A stretch of 64,000 nucleotides of DNA from Drosophila miranda (lineage: Eukaryota > Arthropoda > Insecta > Diptera > Drosophilidae), in contig NC_046675.1 of NCBI RefSeq assembly GCF_003369915.1, forward strand, positions 27,404,001-27,468,000, read 5' to 3'. A program made the position numbers and the translations under genes. Numbering within the stretch: position 1 is the first letter of the stretch; each line of letters opens with the position of its first letter. A model generated the notes under the pieces. It searched no databases. It saw nothing but the letters and a program-made list of their open reading frames with translations, and was not told where the DNA came from. Shown here in pieces: positions 10,154 to 23,000 of the stretch.

Positions 10154-11478
10154 TGTAACGAATATAACAGAAACATAGCACGACCTCCAACAAGCTATAC
10201 ACTAAGGAACCTGGAGGCCCGGGTTCATCTTCTCTGCCTTTCCTCCCGCCTCTTGCCCGAGTCTGTGTGATTCCATCCAGTAGTTCGTAGCCCGACAGGA
10301 TCCTGAGGCCGCTGTCCGGCGATTGCCTAGGCGTTCTCGGTGATACCTGTCGTTGTTCCCTCCGCATGATTCCCTCCAGTAGTTTGTGCATATCCGGCGA
10401 TTGCCTAAGCGCTCTCGGCGATACGCGTCGGTATTTTCGTACTCGTAGTAATTCTTAGTTCGGCGGTGTCCCGTAAGTGCTATCCGGCGATTGCCTAGGC
10501 ACTCTCGGCGATGCTTGCCGGTACCCCCGACCCTCGTAGTAATTCTTAGTTCGACAGCGTCCCGTAAATGCTATCCGGCGATTGCCTAGGCACCCTCGGC
10601 GATGCTTGTCGATATCCCTGACCCCCCCGTGGTAATTCTTAGTTCGACAGTGTCCCGTAAGTGCTATCCGGCGATTGCATAGGCACCCTCGGTGATGCTC
10701 GTCGATATCCCTGACCCTCGTAGTAATTCTTAGGCCGACAGGGTCCCGTAAGTACCGTCCGGCGATAGCCTAGGTACTCTCGGCGATACTTGTCGGTATT
10801 CCCGCAGAGCAAAGTTCCCCTTTCCGCGTCGTAGTAATTCTTAGGCCGACAGGGTCCCGTAAGTACCGTCCGGCGATAGCCTAGGTACTCTCGGCGATAC
10901 TTTCCGGTATTTCCACATAGCAAAGTTCCCCTTTCCGCGTCGTAGTAATTCTTAGGCCGACAGGGTCCCGTAAGTACCGTCCGGCGATAGCCTAGGTACT
11001 CTCGGCGATACTTGTCGGTATTTCCGCATAGCAAAGTCCCCCTTTCCGCGTCGTAGTAATTCTTAGGCCGACAGGGTCCCGTAAGTACCGTCCGGCGATA
11101 CTTGCCGGTATTTCCGCATAGCATAGTCCCCCTTTCCGCTTCGTAGTAACTCTCAGGCCGGCGGGGTCCCTTAAGTACTGTCCGGCGATAGCCTAGGTAC
11201 TCTCGGCGACACCTGTCGGTATTGTCGCATAGTAAAGACCTCTGTATTGATTCCGAGTTCGGTGGGGTCCTGAAGGCGCTATTCGGCGATAACCGGAGTG
11301 CTCTCGGTGAAACCCACGGCCCTGTCACACGCTACGATCGCTCCCGTCCGCGGGACTGCTGCCCCGTCCCCCATCATAGGTCCGAAATACGGAGTCCCGG
11401 CAAATTATAAATATTACTGTAATTTCGACCCTGGAGTAGACTGAGATATGTACCCCAGCCCAGGATCGCTTCCTTACA
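10154..11478 (+). repeat. 5' LTR, about 1.3 kb with internal minisatellite
   Basis: The proposed start TGTAACG and the end CTTCCTTACA give short TGTAA/TTACA inverted termini. The right end is firm because the 3' LTR ends with the same sequence at 17598 and the primer site follows. The left end is inferred from the terminal inverted bases only. Confidence 0.65.
10440..11240 (+). repeat. LTR-internal tandem array, units of about 92 and 112 bp
   Basis: GTAATTCTTA recurs near 10448, 10539, 10632, 10723, 10835, 10946 and 11058, with a diverged copy at about 11146. Steps are about 91-93 in the left part and 112 in the right. The longer unit gains a CGCATAGCAAAG-type insert. Each unit carries CCGGCGAT and CTCTCGGCGAT motifs. 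Confidence 0.85.
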
Positions 11479-11480
11479 GA

Positions 11481-11498
11481 TGGCGCCCGAGCAGGGAC
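11481..11498 (+). other. Primer-binding site, tRNA-Lys type
   Basis: TGGCGCCCGAGCAGGGAC lies two bases after the LTR. It matches the well-known retroviral tRNA-Lys primer site with a single difference, which fixes the LTR right border. Confidence 0.85.
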
Positions 11499-11924
11499 TC
11501 CGGGATTCCGTTATGTTTTGGGGCGTTAAGTGGAACAGTCGATCAAAAAAAAAAAAAAAAAAAAAAAAACGAGTAGCAGGGGGAATCGGGACTGTACCAT
11601 ACGCAAGCACGGCCAGTCGGAATCATTAGGACAAGAATAGCTGTATATCTCTGTAAAAAAACCGCACGTGAGGTCGCCCATTATTCACGTACAGCCGAGG
11701 CTGGCTTCCCTAACCTCCCTAGCCATAGCGTCAACACGTGGCCGCCGCGCCCACACGAGGAGGAGAACACCGCAGCGAGACGGCTGAGAAAGAGAACCGA
11801 GACGAAGCTGGGCAGAAATCGCTGGAAAGAGAGCGATGAGCTGCAGATGCCGAGCGAGCATCGGAAACCTCCCGAAGACCGACCGTCTCGGCTATATATT
11901 TCGGACTCAGAGCCAGAAGGAACA

Positions 11925-12240
11925 ATTCAATGCCCGGCCCTCAGCGCGAGCAGTCAACGCCCGGTCTTCAGAGCAGTCATTCAATGTCCGGTCTTCAGCG
12001 CGATAATTCAATGCCCGGCCTGCAAAACGATAGCAATCAGTAAATGCCCGGTCTTCAGCGCGATCATTCAATGCCCGGCCCTCAGCGCGATCGGTCAACG
12101 CCCGGTCTTCAGAGCAGTCATTCAATGCCCGGCCCTCAGCGCAAGCAGTCAACGCCCGGCCTTCAAAACGATACCAGTCAGTCAACGCCCGGCCTTCAAA
12201 ACGATAGCAGTCAGTAAATGCCCGGCCTTCAAAGTGATCG
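11925..12240 (+). repeat. Leader minisatellite, about 24-30 bp units
   Basis: About eleven imperfect units of the form TCAATGCCCGGCCTTCAG separated by short CGCGATCA- or ACGATAGCA-like spacers, in the untranslated leader before gag. Further loosely repeated AAGGACNAC blocks follow to about 12500. Confidence 0.8.
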
Positions 12241-12700
12241 GTCAGCGTTCAGCCATCAACACGGGACGAGATTCCGCGCTTAAGTCAACGAACCCATTAC
12301 GACCAGGACCACAAGGACAATTCCAAGGACAACGATAGCAAGGACTATTGACCGGCCTAGCAAGGATCAACAGTCAGGACGACTACAAGGACAACTATAG
12401 CAAGGACCATTGACCGGCCTAGCAAGGGTCGATCCCAAGGCTACTATAAAGACCAACGACATCCACGACCATCGACCAGGACCCCAAGCAGCAAGGACTC
12501 CAAGGCCGCAACAGCAGGACGCACCCTCCACTGAGGCAACCGTGTTAACCGTGCATATGCCGGGCCGCCGTGACTAACCTCTAGGACTCTGGTATCCAGT
12601 GCGTTACCTAAGTAAAGACTCTACTGGAGGGTCAATACGTGATATTACCGCCGGAAACGCGAAAGACCTCTAAGTGCCAGTTCTACCACCGTGCGTCGAC

Positions 12701-13943
12701 ATGGGTGTACAGTGGATTTCGTATCGGCGTAAGGACGAACTGCAAGCCATCGACGCGGAATTTGGCCTCGGTGAAACCGGTACAGTGGACGAATTGCGCA
12801 GCCGGATCTCGGCCTTCATCTCGCGCGGTGATCATCCGACTGCGATCGAAAAACGGATCAAAGAGCTCGGAATGGTCTTCGACAGCGCGCCCGGCCCGAG
12901 AAACCGGAGGAACCCGTCCCCGTCGCCGGGGCCGAGTCAGCGAGAGCAGAAGGAAGGGATCTGTGCGAAACAGCCCCTATCCATCATAATTCCCGAGTTC
13001 CCGCGTGCAGCTCACGACGACTCTGGCCGGCTTGAAACCACGACTGACCGGCGACATGGTGACAATCACCACCAGCACCGCTTCCCCGAGGCAGTCAGAA
13101 CATCGCGACCCGGAAGGGAAGAAATCTCCTTCGCTGCCCTGGCCGATAAACTACTCAATTGGGGCCTGAAGTTCGACGGACACTCGGATACGCTGGCTTT
13201 CATCGAGCGGTTGGAAGAAAGGGTGGACTCATATGGCGGAAGCACAGCACAACTGCCGCGAGCCATCTCTGGGCTACTAACTGGCAAGGCAGAAGGATGG
13301 TTTAGAACGTTCCAGATGAAAGGAAAACCATGGACCGAGTTCCGGAAAGAATTCTTGGTTCTTCCTACCCCCGCGATACTTTCAGCGCTTGGAAGATACG
13401 ATCCGCTCCCGTCGCCAACGACCCCGAGAAGCCTTTCAGGACTACCTGATCGACCTCCGACTCATGATGCAACGAGCTCAGTATACTCCAGACAGGGAGC
13501 TGGATAGGATCTACGAGAACCTCCGGCCGGAATACCAACTGTTCACCCGTAGGCATGAGTTCGAGACGTTACGAGAATTTACCCAGTTGATAGTGGCGTA
13601 CGAGACAACGCGGGACCGCGAACAAGCCCACCCCGCTAGCGACCGCCCAAATACGAAAACCAGAACGCCATCATACCAAGGACCCAGATTATCCACCCCG
13701 CAGCATGCTACTCCAGACGACACCGGGCCCTCCCGGAACGCCGAGACGGCAAGCCGCGTGGCGACCCCGGACGGAGGCCGGCCGGTGAACACACGACGGG
13801 CCTGCCGGAATTGTGGGGATGAAGGTCATTTCAGCAGTTCATGCAGGAATCGGCGAGTGCTATTCTGTTGGGAGAATGGCCGCCGCGGCATCCGCACTGT
13901 CGACTTCTGCAGGCTATCCGAGTCGGGAGGCCCCCAGGAGTAA
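12701..13943 (+). pseudogene. gag of the gypsy-type element, frameshifted
   Basis: The ATG at 12701 opens a capsid-like frame that runs to about 13370 and then shifts one frame to continue to about 13900. The capsid region includes GKAEGWFRTF and the downstream EAFQDYLIDLRLMMQRA stretch typical of Ty3/gypsy Gag. A CCHC knuckle, CRNCGDEGHFSSSC, ends it, followed by a decayed second knuckle. Gag would package element RNA. One frameshift near 13375 separates capsid from nucleocapsid, so no full product can be made. Confidence 0.75.
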
Positions 13944-14551
13944 CTCATCCCCTAAGTCTGGAAGGAGGCAGGATCGCCGCGCTGGTAGCCATCGAAGGAG
14001 TACCACTGACAGCCACCCTCGACACGGGAGCAACGCGGTCGTTCATCAGTCAACGCATCGCCCAGGAATTAAGTACCGGAGGGAATGCGTGGAATATAAG
14101 GACTACCGTCCGCCTGGCGGACGGTACAGTAAAGGAGGTGACGCAAGCAGTGTCAGTCAAGGTACGTCTGGATCAACAGGAAACGCGGGTGATTCTATTA
14201 GTCCTATCCATGGTAGTGGACGACATCATACTGGGGCTCGATTTCATTTGCGACGTCCAGGCCGTACCAGTGACAACGCACCAAAATCTCGAACACGCCA
14301 GACCCAGCAACGTACCAGTGACAACGCACCAGAATCTCGAACACGCCAGACCCAGCAATGTACCAGTGACAACGCATCTGAGCCTCGACCACACCAGACC
14401 CAGCAATGTACCAGTGACAAAGTACCAGAATCTCGACCACGCCAGATCCAGCGACGCCACCAGAACCAAACCCACGATGCGATACGACCACACCGGACTC
14501 ATCAACAAAGCTACGACAGAGACGACTGCGACACCGCTGGACACACGCTAA
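13841..14551 (+). pseudogene. Aspartic protease region with 16-residue C-terminal repeats
   Basis: The frame overlaps the gag end. The catalytic motif LDTGATRSF and the later IILGLDFI strand are the two landmarks of a retropepsin fold, so the active-site Asp is intact. After the protease core come four 48-bp direct repeats. In the family this enzyme cleaves the Gag-Pol precursor. The start codon is uncertain; it would normally be made by frameshift from gag. It is placed as a pseudogene because the flanking polyprotein is broken. Confidence 0.72.
14267..14458 (+). repeat. Four 48-bp in-frame repeats
   Basis: CCAGTGACAACGCACC-type units start at about 14267, 14315, 14363 and 14411. They encode PVTTHQNLEHARPSNV with small changes. 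The period is a multiple of three, and the array lies between protease and reverse transcriptase. Confidence 0.9.
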
Positions 14552-14585
14552 AAATATAACACGATCGACGCGAGCCGAATCAGAC

Positions 14586-17117
14586 ATGCCCAGCCGTGCG
14601 GCTCAGTCAGAGCGAACGACCCCCCGGGAAAACAGCATCGCTCTACACCACGACCCGCTACGCCTGGAAGACCACGGCCCCGAAGGACATGGGCGGGTCA
14701 AGGTAGACCAACTCGCACCTCACCACCCAACGGATTATCAACTCGCCCCGTTAGCCGATGCCGCGGCTGGTCGACAACGCAACCCTTTTCGAAGATCAGA
14801 CTGGACTAACCCAGTCACCGTGAACCTCGCCATCATTACATGTGCCCTGCTCGGAGAATTCCCGCCGCCGACGCCCCCCATCACCGAACCGCCCCTCCCG
14901 CCGTGGGTAGCCAAGTTCTTGAAGCAAGAATTGGCCAAGTTCGAGGGATTGGAGGGCGTGTCACACATAGCTGAGCATACCATCACTCTGAAGGACGACA
15001 AGCCGATAAAGCAGAGGTACTTCCCAAAAAATCCGGCCATGCAGAAAATAATCAATGCTCAGGTCGACGAGTTGCTGCAAGACGGACGAATCGAAGCTTC
15101 AAAAAGCCCACACAGCGCACCCATCGTACAGGTGGGAAAGAAGACAGGCGAGATGCGGATGTGCGTAGACTACCGACAACTCAACGCGCAATCAATACCC
15201 GACGCCTACCCACTGCTCAGGATCAACCACATCATCGAGAGGCTCCGTAACGCACGTTACATCTCGACTTTGGACCTCAAAAACGGGTATTGGCAGATCG
15301 CTATGGCCGAGGGGAGCCGAGAATGTACCGCCTTCACCGTTCCGGGCAGAGGACACTTCCATTGGCCTGCACTCAGCATCGGCTAAGTTCCAGCGAGCCT
15401 TGGACAGCGACATCGGACCACAGATGGAACCCAACGCCTTCGCTTACCTTGATGACATCATTGTCATCGGAGCGGCGTTGGAGGAACACGTCGACCATCT
15501 GTGAGAGGTGTTCCGAAAACTACGGGAAGCAAATCTAAGATTGAACCAAAAGAAATGCAGCTTTTTCCAGAAAAGCATCGTATACCTGGGACATGTCATT
15601 AGTGAGCAGGGTATACACACCGACCCAGATAAGATCGTCGCCGTCCGTGAGTTGGCCCCACCAAGTTCAATTAAGGAACTTCAACGCTGCCTAGGGATGG
15701 CATCGTGGTACCGGAGGTTTGTCTCAAAACTTCGCGACGATTGTACAACCAATGACTAACCTCCTGAAGAAGGAGAAAAGGTGGATCTGGAGTGACGAAC
15801 AGCAGGCCGCTTTCGAGGAACTGAAGGAGAAGTTTACCCAAGACCCCGTCTTAGCCTGTCCGGATTTCACGGAGACGTTCGCCCTACAAACTGACGCAAG
15901 CGACTACGGCCTAGGGGCAGTACTGACGCAACAGATCAGCGGAGAGGAGAGGGTCGTAGCCTACGCCAGTCGAAGGCTCTTGAAAGCAGAAGAAAACTAC
16001 TCGGCCACGGAAAAGGAGTGCTTAGCTATCGTCTGGGCCATCAGGAAATTACTATACTACCTGGAGGGCTACCACTTCGACGTCATCACCGACCATCTCG
16101 CCTTCAAGTGGTTAAACTCGATCAATAATCCGACTGGTCGCATCGCTCGTTGAGCTCTGGAACTCCAACAGTATCGCTTTGACGTGCTTTACCGACGCGG
16201 AAGCCGAAACATCGTAGCAGACGCTCTTTCCCGGCAACCTATCGACAACATACAGCAAACCTTAGAAAAACCGCCCTCCTGCCCCTGGATACAAAGGTTG
16301 TTCAAACGTATCCAGTCACGACCTGAGGAATGCAGAGAATTAATAATCGAGAACGAACAGATCTACCGGCAACCTGGACACCGACCAATCGAGGAAGAGA
16401 CACATGTATACGCGCCAGGCTAAGGGCCCGTTCGACATTCTTTGCGCGGACTTCGTAGGCCCACTACCCCGCTCAACGCACGGCAACACGATGCTCCTCG
16501 TGTTCTTCGACTCATTCTGCAAATGGGTAGAACTTGTGCCACTCCGGAAGGCCACAACCGCCCACTTGGAGAAGGCGTTCCGAGAGAGGATACTCTGCCG
16601 ATTCGGGGTCCGGTGGAAGCTTGTGTGCGACAACGGAACACAATTCACTAGCCGGTCCTTCCGAAAATTTTGCGAGGTGGCGGGAATGGAACTCGAGCAC
16701 ACCGCGCCGTATACCCCTCAGCAAAACCCGACGGAGAGGGCAAACCGGACCATCAAGACAATGATTGCACAATACGTTGACGGGGACCAACGGACCTGGG
16801 ACGACCTCCTCCCCGAGTTGAGCTTGGCCATAAACAGCAGCACGTCGGACACCACGGGCTTCAGCCCGGCCTTCTTGGTACTCGGACGAGAACCAAGGCT
16901 ACCAGGAGCCTTGTACGACGAGGTGACTCCAGGATTAGGAAGTGAACCGGAGCCTGCCCACGAGAAGGCGACACGACTACAGGAAATATTCAAGGTCGTA
17001 CAGGAGAACACCCAACGTGCATCCGACATACGACCTTCGACGGCGCGAGTGGCGGCCCGAACTGGGAACCCTAGTCCTCCTCCGGCAACATCACCTCTCC
17101 AAAGCCGCCGACGGTTT
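14586..17117 (+). pseudogene. pol: reverse transcriptase, RNase H and integrase, multiply broken
   Basis: RT blocks are read in order: the fingers region to TLDLKNGYWQIAM (14586-15350), then a deletion, then the catalytic AYLDDIIVIG at about 15443, an in-frame stop near 15502 and the thumb to about 15720. RNase H follows in another frame (15720-16153) with LQTDASDYGLGAVL and ADALSRQP. The integrase core (16404-17040) retains the three acidic positions (ADFVG, CDNGTQF, NPTERANRT). The zinc HHCC module before it is deleted at about 16400. The integrase C-terminal segment is cut at about 17117, where the 3' LTR begins. At least five frame changes are needed, so this is an inactive copy. Confidence 0.8.
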
Positions 17118-17598
17118 CGCGGTTTCTCCGCATAGTAAAGCCCCCTTTCCGCGTCGTAGTAATTCTTGGGCCGACAGGGTCCCGTAAGTACCGTCCGGCG
17201 ATAGCCTAGGTACTCTCGGCGATACTTGTCGGTATTTCCGCATAGCAAAGCCCCCTTCCGCTTCGTAGTAACTCTTAGGCCGGCAGTGTCCCGTAAGTAC
17301 TGTCCGGCGATAGCCTAGGTACTCTCGGCGATACCTGTCGGTATTATCGCATAGCAAAGACCTTCGTATTAATTCTGAGTTCGATGGGGTCCTGAAGGCG
17401 CTATCCGGCGATAGCCTGAGCGTTCTCGGTGAAACCGACTGCCACGTCCCACACTACGATCGCTCCCGTCCGCGGGACTGCCGCCCCGTCCCCATCGTCG
17501 GTCCGAAATTCAGAGTCCCGGCAAATTATAAATATTGCTGTATTTTCGACCCTGGAGTAGATTGAGATATGTACCCCAGCCAAGATCGCTTCCTTACA
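17118..17598 (+). repeat. Truncated 3' LTR
   Basis: Matches the right-hand part of the 5' LTR: about three of the 112-bp units, then the CGGGACTGC-CGCCCCGTCC region and the CTTCCTTACA terminus. Its left part and the polypurine tract are lost in a deletion that also removed the end of integrase. Confidence 0.8.
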
Positions 17599-17738
17599 AC
17601 ATAGATGATATTATGGTGGTGTCATATACTGTTGAGTTGGGTCTGCAAAGATTGAGGATAGTTCTGGATGATTGGAATAAGGCTGGATTCTTGTTCAACA
17701 TTACGAAACGTAGCTTTCTGAAAACTGCCGGTTAGTAA
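17599..17738 (+). pseudogene. Fragment of a gypsy-type reverse transcriptase
   Basis: Directly after the 3' LTR, the frame reads IDDIMVVSYTVELGLQRL and then AGFLFN, ending KTAG. This is the catalytic (Y/M)xDD block and following helix of a different gypsy-type RT. The upstream half is missing on the other side of the LTR element. Confidence 0.6.
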
Positions 17739-18990
17739 AGTCAAGTTATTGCAAACTCCTTTTCATAAATTTGTTCGCATATTTTCTCAGATGATTAAAC
17801 TCCGAATTCAGCAGAAGAAAACTTAATTTGGAATGTATAGCTAGTAGAAGGGGGTTTGACTATGTGTACCTTATGTTTTTAAATTCGCTGAATCCGAATC
17901 TCAGGTACATTTTTATTTCATTCCATGTGCACATGGACGGTTTGACGGTTAGTTTATTTGTATGAAAACACCCATTGCTTTGTTTGATGTTCCGGCCCTA
18001 TCAGCTATGCAACCGGGGCTTCTGATTAGCAAGTAGGCTCATCTTATGGAAATTAATGCACTATGTGATACTGAGACCGGATTGATTCAGAGAGTGCGAG
18101 AAATCAAGCATTCGAAAACATAAAGGATATGGCCGTTTATGAAAAATATAGATTTAAGTAAATTGAGTAAAAAAGAGCAAATCAACTATTTTTAGACACA
18201 AGTGGGTAGCAATGTTTTGCTCAAAAGTGAAGAATGGCATTAAACAAAGTTAGATGCAAAATTTAGAAACCCTTTTATTATATAATAGATTCTAATTACG
18301 TGCTGAAATATTTTAATTATAATCGAGCGTACAAGTTTGCCATTACGATATAAAAGTATTACGACAGTATTATGAATTAATTCGATATCAGTGGAGAAGA
18401 GTTACATTTGCTAAAGAGTCCAACTCAAAAGGGCGATAATGTTTCCATTTGGAAATCACGAGTAATCCCTCAAGGTGTGACGATGAGTCTAGATGATGAG
18501 TTCAGAAAAGACTGAGTGTGTTCCGCCTTGGTGAGAAGAGCACCCGCCATGTATGTACATCTGTTTTTCTAGATGTATTAAGTATGCCTTCGGGGTGCCC
18601 ACGCCCTATACATTCGTAAAAAATGTGCCTTTAATAACACCGATTGAGCACCAACCAGTCGAAACTTTGAAATTAAAGTACACTTTCCCCAACACTAAGA
18701 TACCCGTTACTCAGAAAAGAGACAACCATAGAGAGTGGTACTGCGTTCTCTTTGAATATACGCCCGACATAAAAATTCACCACAGCACCCAAGTGCTTCG
18801 TCCTGGTAGACAACAACTTACAAGTACTTTGGATTTCAGAAATTACCTACTAATGAACACATTTACCGCATAAATTTCAACAATGCAAATGCTGGTAAAT
18901 TTCCACTCAATTTTACACTCCCAATTTCGATGTTTTTTTTATTTTTCAGCCACCATTTTAATACTCAAAAGGTAAAATCCACAAAAAAAA
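17739..18990. other. AT-rich region with possible retroelement scraps
   Basis: A 106-codon plus-strand frame at 18553-18873 and the preceding 18420-18520 stretch look like decayed retroelement coding sequence, but no diagnostic motif is present. Nothing else is recognisable. Confidence 0.3.
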
Positions 18991-18999
18991 AACAGATAC

Positions 19000-19600
19000 A
19001 AAATAAAACCAATTTTACGTAGCACTGTAATCTTTGATTTTCGGTATAAAAATTTTACTAGACAACATACTACGAGTATGTTGAGAAATAAAGAGCGGGA
19101 ACGTTGGGAATCGCAGCTTTTAGATGCCACAGATTTTCGTCCTTTTTGAGGGCGGGGAGAAATTTCGAAATACACTTGTAAGTTACAGAGCGATATTCCC
19201 GGAGTCCATAGAAATACAACAATTAGAATGCGAGAATGAAATTGTTTTCTTCATTCTGACTATAATAATACGATCTCGTCCAGATTCTGCACTCTATAAT
19301 TCAGCGAATTTATTTTTTTCGAATCTTCAAAATTTAACATGATACAGATTTTCGCTCTTTTTGGGGACGGAAGGGACCTGGCAAAATTTTTAAAGTGTCA
19401 TATCACAGGAGTCTAGATACAAAATTTGGTTGCTCTAGCTCTTATAGGCATTGAAAACCGACTGCTATTGATGCTGATCAAGAATGTATATAATTTATGG
19501 AGTCGGCAACGCTTCCTTCTGGGTGTTACACGCATCCACATTCACCACAAATCGAATACACCTCCCATACTTCTTTTGAGTATAGGGTATACAAAATAGC
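19000..19600 (-). repeat. Decayed DINE-1/INE-1-like repeat, minus orientation
   Basis: Carries the family phrases in reverse: ATTTTCGCTCTTTTTGGGG-like text, GATGCTGATCAAGAATGTAT and CTTCCTTCTGGGTGTTACAC, ending with AGTATAGGGTATAC. The full-length copy at 56349-57375 shows the same phrases in plus orientation. Confidence 0.65.
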
Positions 19601-20043
19601 GCATAGTAGTCTTTTTTCATGTACGTGCAGATTATTCGTCAGTCAGCATCGGGAGTCTTCTTCCGGTTCCCTGGATAGAATTATAAGTAAATTTGGCTGC
19701 CGCAGACATATTTTTGCTTCAGTTTTATATAGTGTTCTCATGAATTCTGATAAGATAAGCTTCTTTAACAGATAATACAGTTACTAAAAAATAAAAATAA
19801 ATATATCAGCACTCAAAAGTCAGCGATCAATGAAAATGCAATTTTGGACAAAATTTTTTAATTTGTCCTTTTCGGGTATAACATACAAATAAAAATTTAG
19901 AACATTTTTTTGCTTTTAATCAAAATCTAGAGTATTCTTACAACCCTGTTTAAAAAAATGAAATATTCGTCTGTTAATTCAGTTATTCTTTTTAATGTAT
20001 CAAATTTTTAATATAAATATACAAATATAGGGCAATCCACTTT

Positions 20044-23000
20044 CTACGAGCACTCCTCTTGACTTTTTCGGACACAGCGAGCTACTTTCCGTTTAAAGTC
20101 AGGATAAGATTCTCGCCATTCTTTGGCGGCATCTACATTTGCTGGAGACTCATCGTTGGGATCAGCCAACATTGATATTACTGATATCAAGATAGTTTCC
20201 ACTGTATGCACGGGTAACCAGCGCTCAGATGCTTTTTCGTATCCCCACTTATCATCTCCCGGCTCGTGTAAAATTGAAATGCAGACGTCTCCGTTTTTTT
20301 CAATATTAGGGTGCCAAATTTCTGTTACGAACTTCATTCGAGGTGGACGCAAAGGATATTCTTTGGGGAAATAGAGATGTGCTTTAAAAAAGCCTCCTTC
20401 ACTGCAGGGAAAGAAATAACATTTAATAAATTCAAAAAGTATTAACATTTATAATATAGCCGATTAATCCGACTGTAAAGCACGTTACATATCTTAAGTA
20501 TTATCATTCTAGACTGAACCTATAGATGCAGTACAGTAAAACGACTATTTTACAAAAATCAAAATCGATTGAATGCTGATTATAAACATGGAATAAGTTT
20601 CCGATTAGTCCCCCAAGTGGAGAACTGATACCAATTTTTTGGTAATATTTTTTGAAGACATTTGACAGATTCATCTTATTTGGACTCTTATTTTCTTACA
20701 CACATTTGTATCGTTGAAGCTCAAAAGTATCTTGTCTTGCCAGGAAGGGCAGCAATTGGTGATTGGTATGCTAAATTTAAACCCATATGTAGATACAAGC
20801 GCAGAGGAGCTCTGCTGACCTCTTCGGTCGTCCATAGCAGACAACTACGCCAGAAAAAGTGTTGGCGTGTTTAGTGTTTCGTCAGGACAACGCGCCATGT
20901 CAGAAATGGATGAACTATACGAATTTAATTTCGAATTGGTTTTATCTACAAAACTCACCAGATTAAGATTCCAGCAACTAATAGAAGTTCCAAAACCTCA
21001 AACAAATTCCCCAAGCAAAAAAATAGAATACGTTGTTTGATTCGTTTTTTTTGGGAGTACTACAAAACCATTTACCGGAGAGGCGTGGAAATGCTAAGAA
21101 TACGTTGGACTACACGTGGATTCTCTAGATTTGAATCTATGTATCTTTAAGAATCCAATAAGAATTCAAATCTGAACAAACATTTTTTCTGTGTTAAATC
21201 GGCAACATAAAGTTTAAATTTTGAAAAACAAAATTTATTTTTTTATAAACTAAGGGGATTTATTGTTTTATGTTTATTATGCGATCGGAAATGCGGTGCA
21301 TACATCTGATCAAATCCATAAAACTCTAAACAAGATCATTGCAAGAGCTGTTTAAAATTACATTAAATATCTAAATATATAGACATACTAAAGCGTATCT
21401 GGTGGACCAATTATTAGGACTTCCCAGCGGAATATATCATTTTCATCAATCAATCCAGCTGAGAAACCTTCTACTGGATTCTTGTTTAGTTCTGAAACGA
21501 AACAAATATAAATAATTACAAATCTTTTAAATCCGTGTGCCATTGAATGTTTATGATTGAGTTTGAATTCCAGGTGACATTAATGCTGTTAAATTAAAGG
21601 GACAAAATATGCCTCTCAAATTATTTAAATTTGGTAACAACCTTCAGTGTATTAAGGTTATAATTATAGTGTAGGTTCAATAGAGAAACAGTTCAAACTG
21701 AACCCCGCAACAGGATTAAATTTGAATGTGTTCTTAGAAGATTTCAGACTAGCAAACCAGCTATTGGAAAACTTCTCGGATATATTTTGTCATTTAAAAT
21801 GTTAAAAAAGATTACATTTTCCAGTCATAGACAATCGCCAAGAATATATATTTGCCAGTTCGAAGATCTTCCTCGAAGATCTTCAATTTACAATTTTTGT
21901 ATTACAAATTAAAAGCACTCACACAAAATGACTCTCTTTTCTCAGATAGCGGAGTCTTTTTAAAGACCACAACCCTTTGCTACAATTCTCATTGTTGCCC
22001 GCTAGATCCTCTATCACTTACGAATTTTACGAGCAGTGATAAAGATTTTTGGAGATTTTGGACGATTTAGTGCCGTTAGTATTTGTTAATTGAAGTTAAT
22101 TGCGGTAAAAAAAAGTCAAAATTCGCATCTGAAATACAGCTTTTGGGGTCTAAGACAGAACTCCAAATATTGACCTTTCGAGAGATTTCGAGCTTCATAG
22201 CTAAGGTACAAGTTTGCATAGGAAAAGAAAGCAATGACATTGCTCGTGATTATAGAGATGGAGATACCGTAAAATTCCAATATTTTTTCAAAACCTGTAA
22301 ACTGTGAGTACTGTTCTAGGGCTAAATCGTGTATTTTCCGCAATTTTGATATTCATACGGGCAGGCGACCATTTGGTTTGATAATTATAATGAAAATAAA
22401 TTTACGAGTTTTCACTTTCTCTCTCTATGGAGACTCAAGAGGGCGTGGCTAGAATATAAAAACAAAATTGATCCTAACCTGATGACAAAGAACTATGAAC
22501 ATGAAATTTTGTTGTTTCAACTTCGAAAGTCTCCCCGATCCATGTGTTCATACACACGGTGAAGGCTACTAAATATGTACATACATACATATAAATGTAT
22601 GCATGTATGTGCATATATATGTAAGTCGACTCGGTTGTCTATGCTGAACAATACCTGGTTGCTACTTACATTATCACGTGTACAATATAACCATATACTC
22701 TACAACAAGCAAATATAAACATAAAAAAGTCAGTCTCATACAAATCTTCTTTCGCACAAATGGAAAAGTAAATGCACAGATGGATGTATTTATGGATTTG
22801 CATACTTATGTATCCGGCTCGATACAGCTTTGTACTTTTCTCATTCGAAATTAAAACCACTATTAACTAAGTAAACTTTACATATGTTTATATTTCCAAT
22901 TCAAATACTAATTTAGATCTTTCTGAATTAAAATTACCCCGGCAGTTTTCTTTCTTGGAACATGTGACATCGTAATATGGAATCAGTTCCCTAAGCATGT

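Larger units (their letters stand above)
10154..17598 (+). mobile_element. Ty3/gypsy-type LTR retrotransposon, Ulysses/Osvaldo-like, degenerate
   Basis: Order: long LTR, tRNA-Lys-type primer site, repeat-rich leader, gag with zinc knuckle, aspartic protease, reverse transcriptase, RNase H, integrase, truncated 3' LTR. Protease-RT-RH-IN order identifies Ty3/gypsy. Long LTRs with internal repeats and a tRNA-Lys primer site resemble Ulysses and Osvaldo; this subgroup call is inference. Multiple frameshifts, a stop codon, a deletion in RT and loss of sequence between the integrase C-terminus and the 3' LTR make it defective. No env is seen. Flanks (GAAA before 10154, ACAT after 17598) do not form a target duplication, so one side is rearranged. 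Confidence 0.82.

Noticed and set aside
10639..11328. 229-codon minus-strand open frame across the LTR
   Set aside because: It is a translation of the LTR tandem repeat with a near multiple-of-three period. No independent evidence of coding.
11907..12185. Minus-strand repetitive open frame (GRALNDRAEDRA type)
   Set aside because: By-product of the leader minisatellite.
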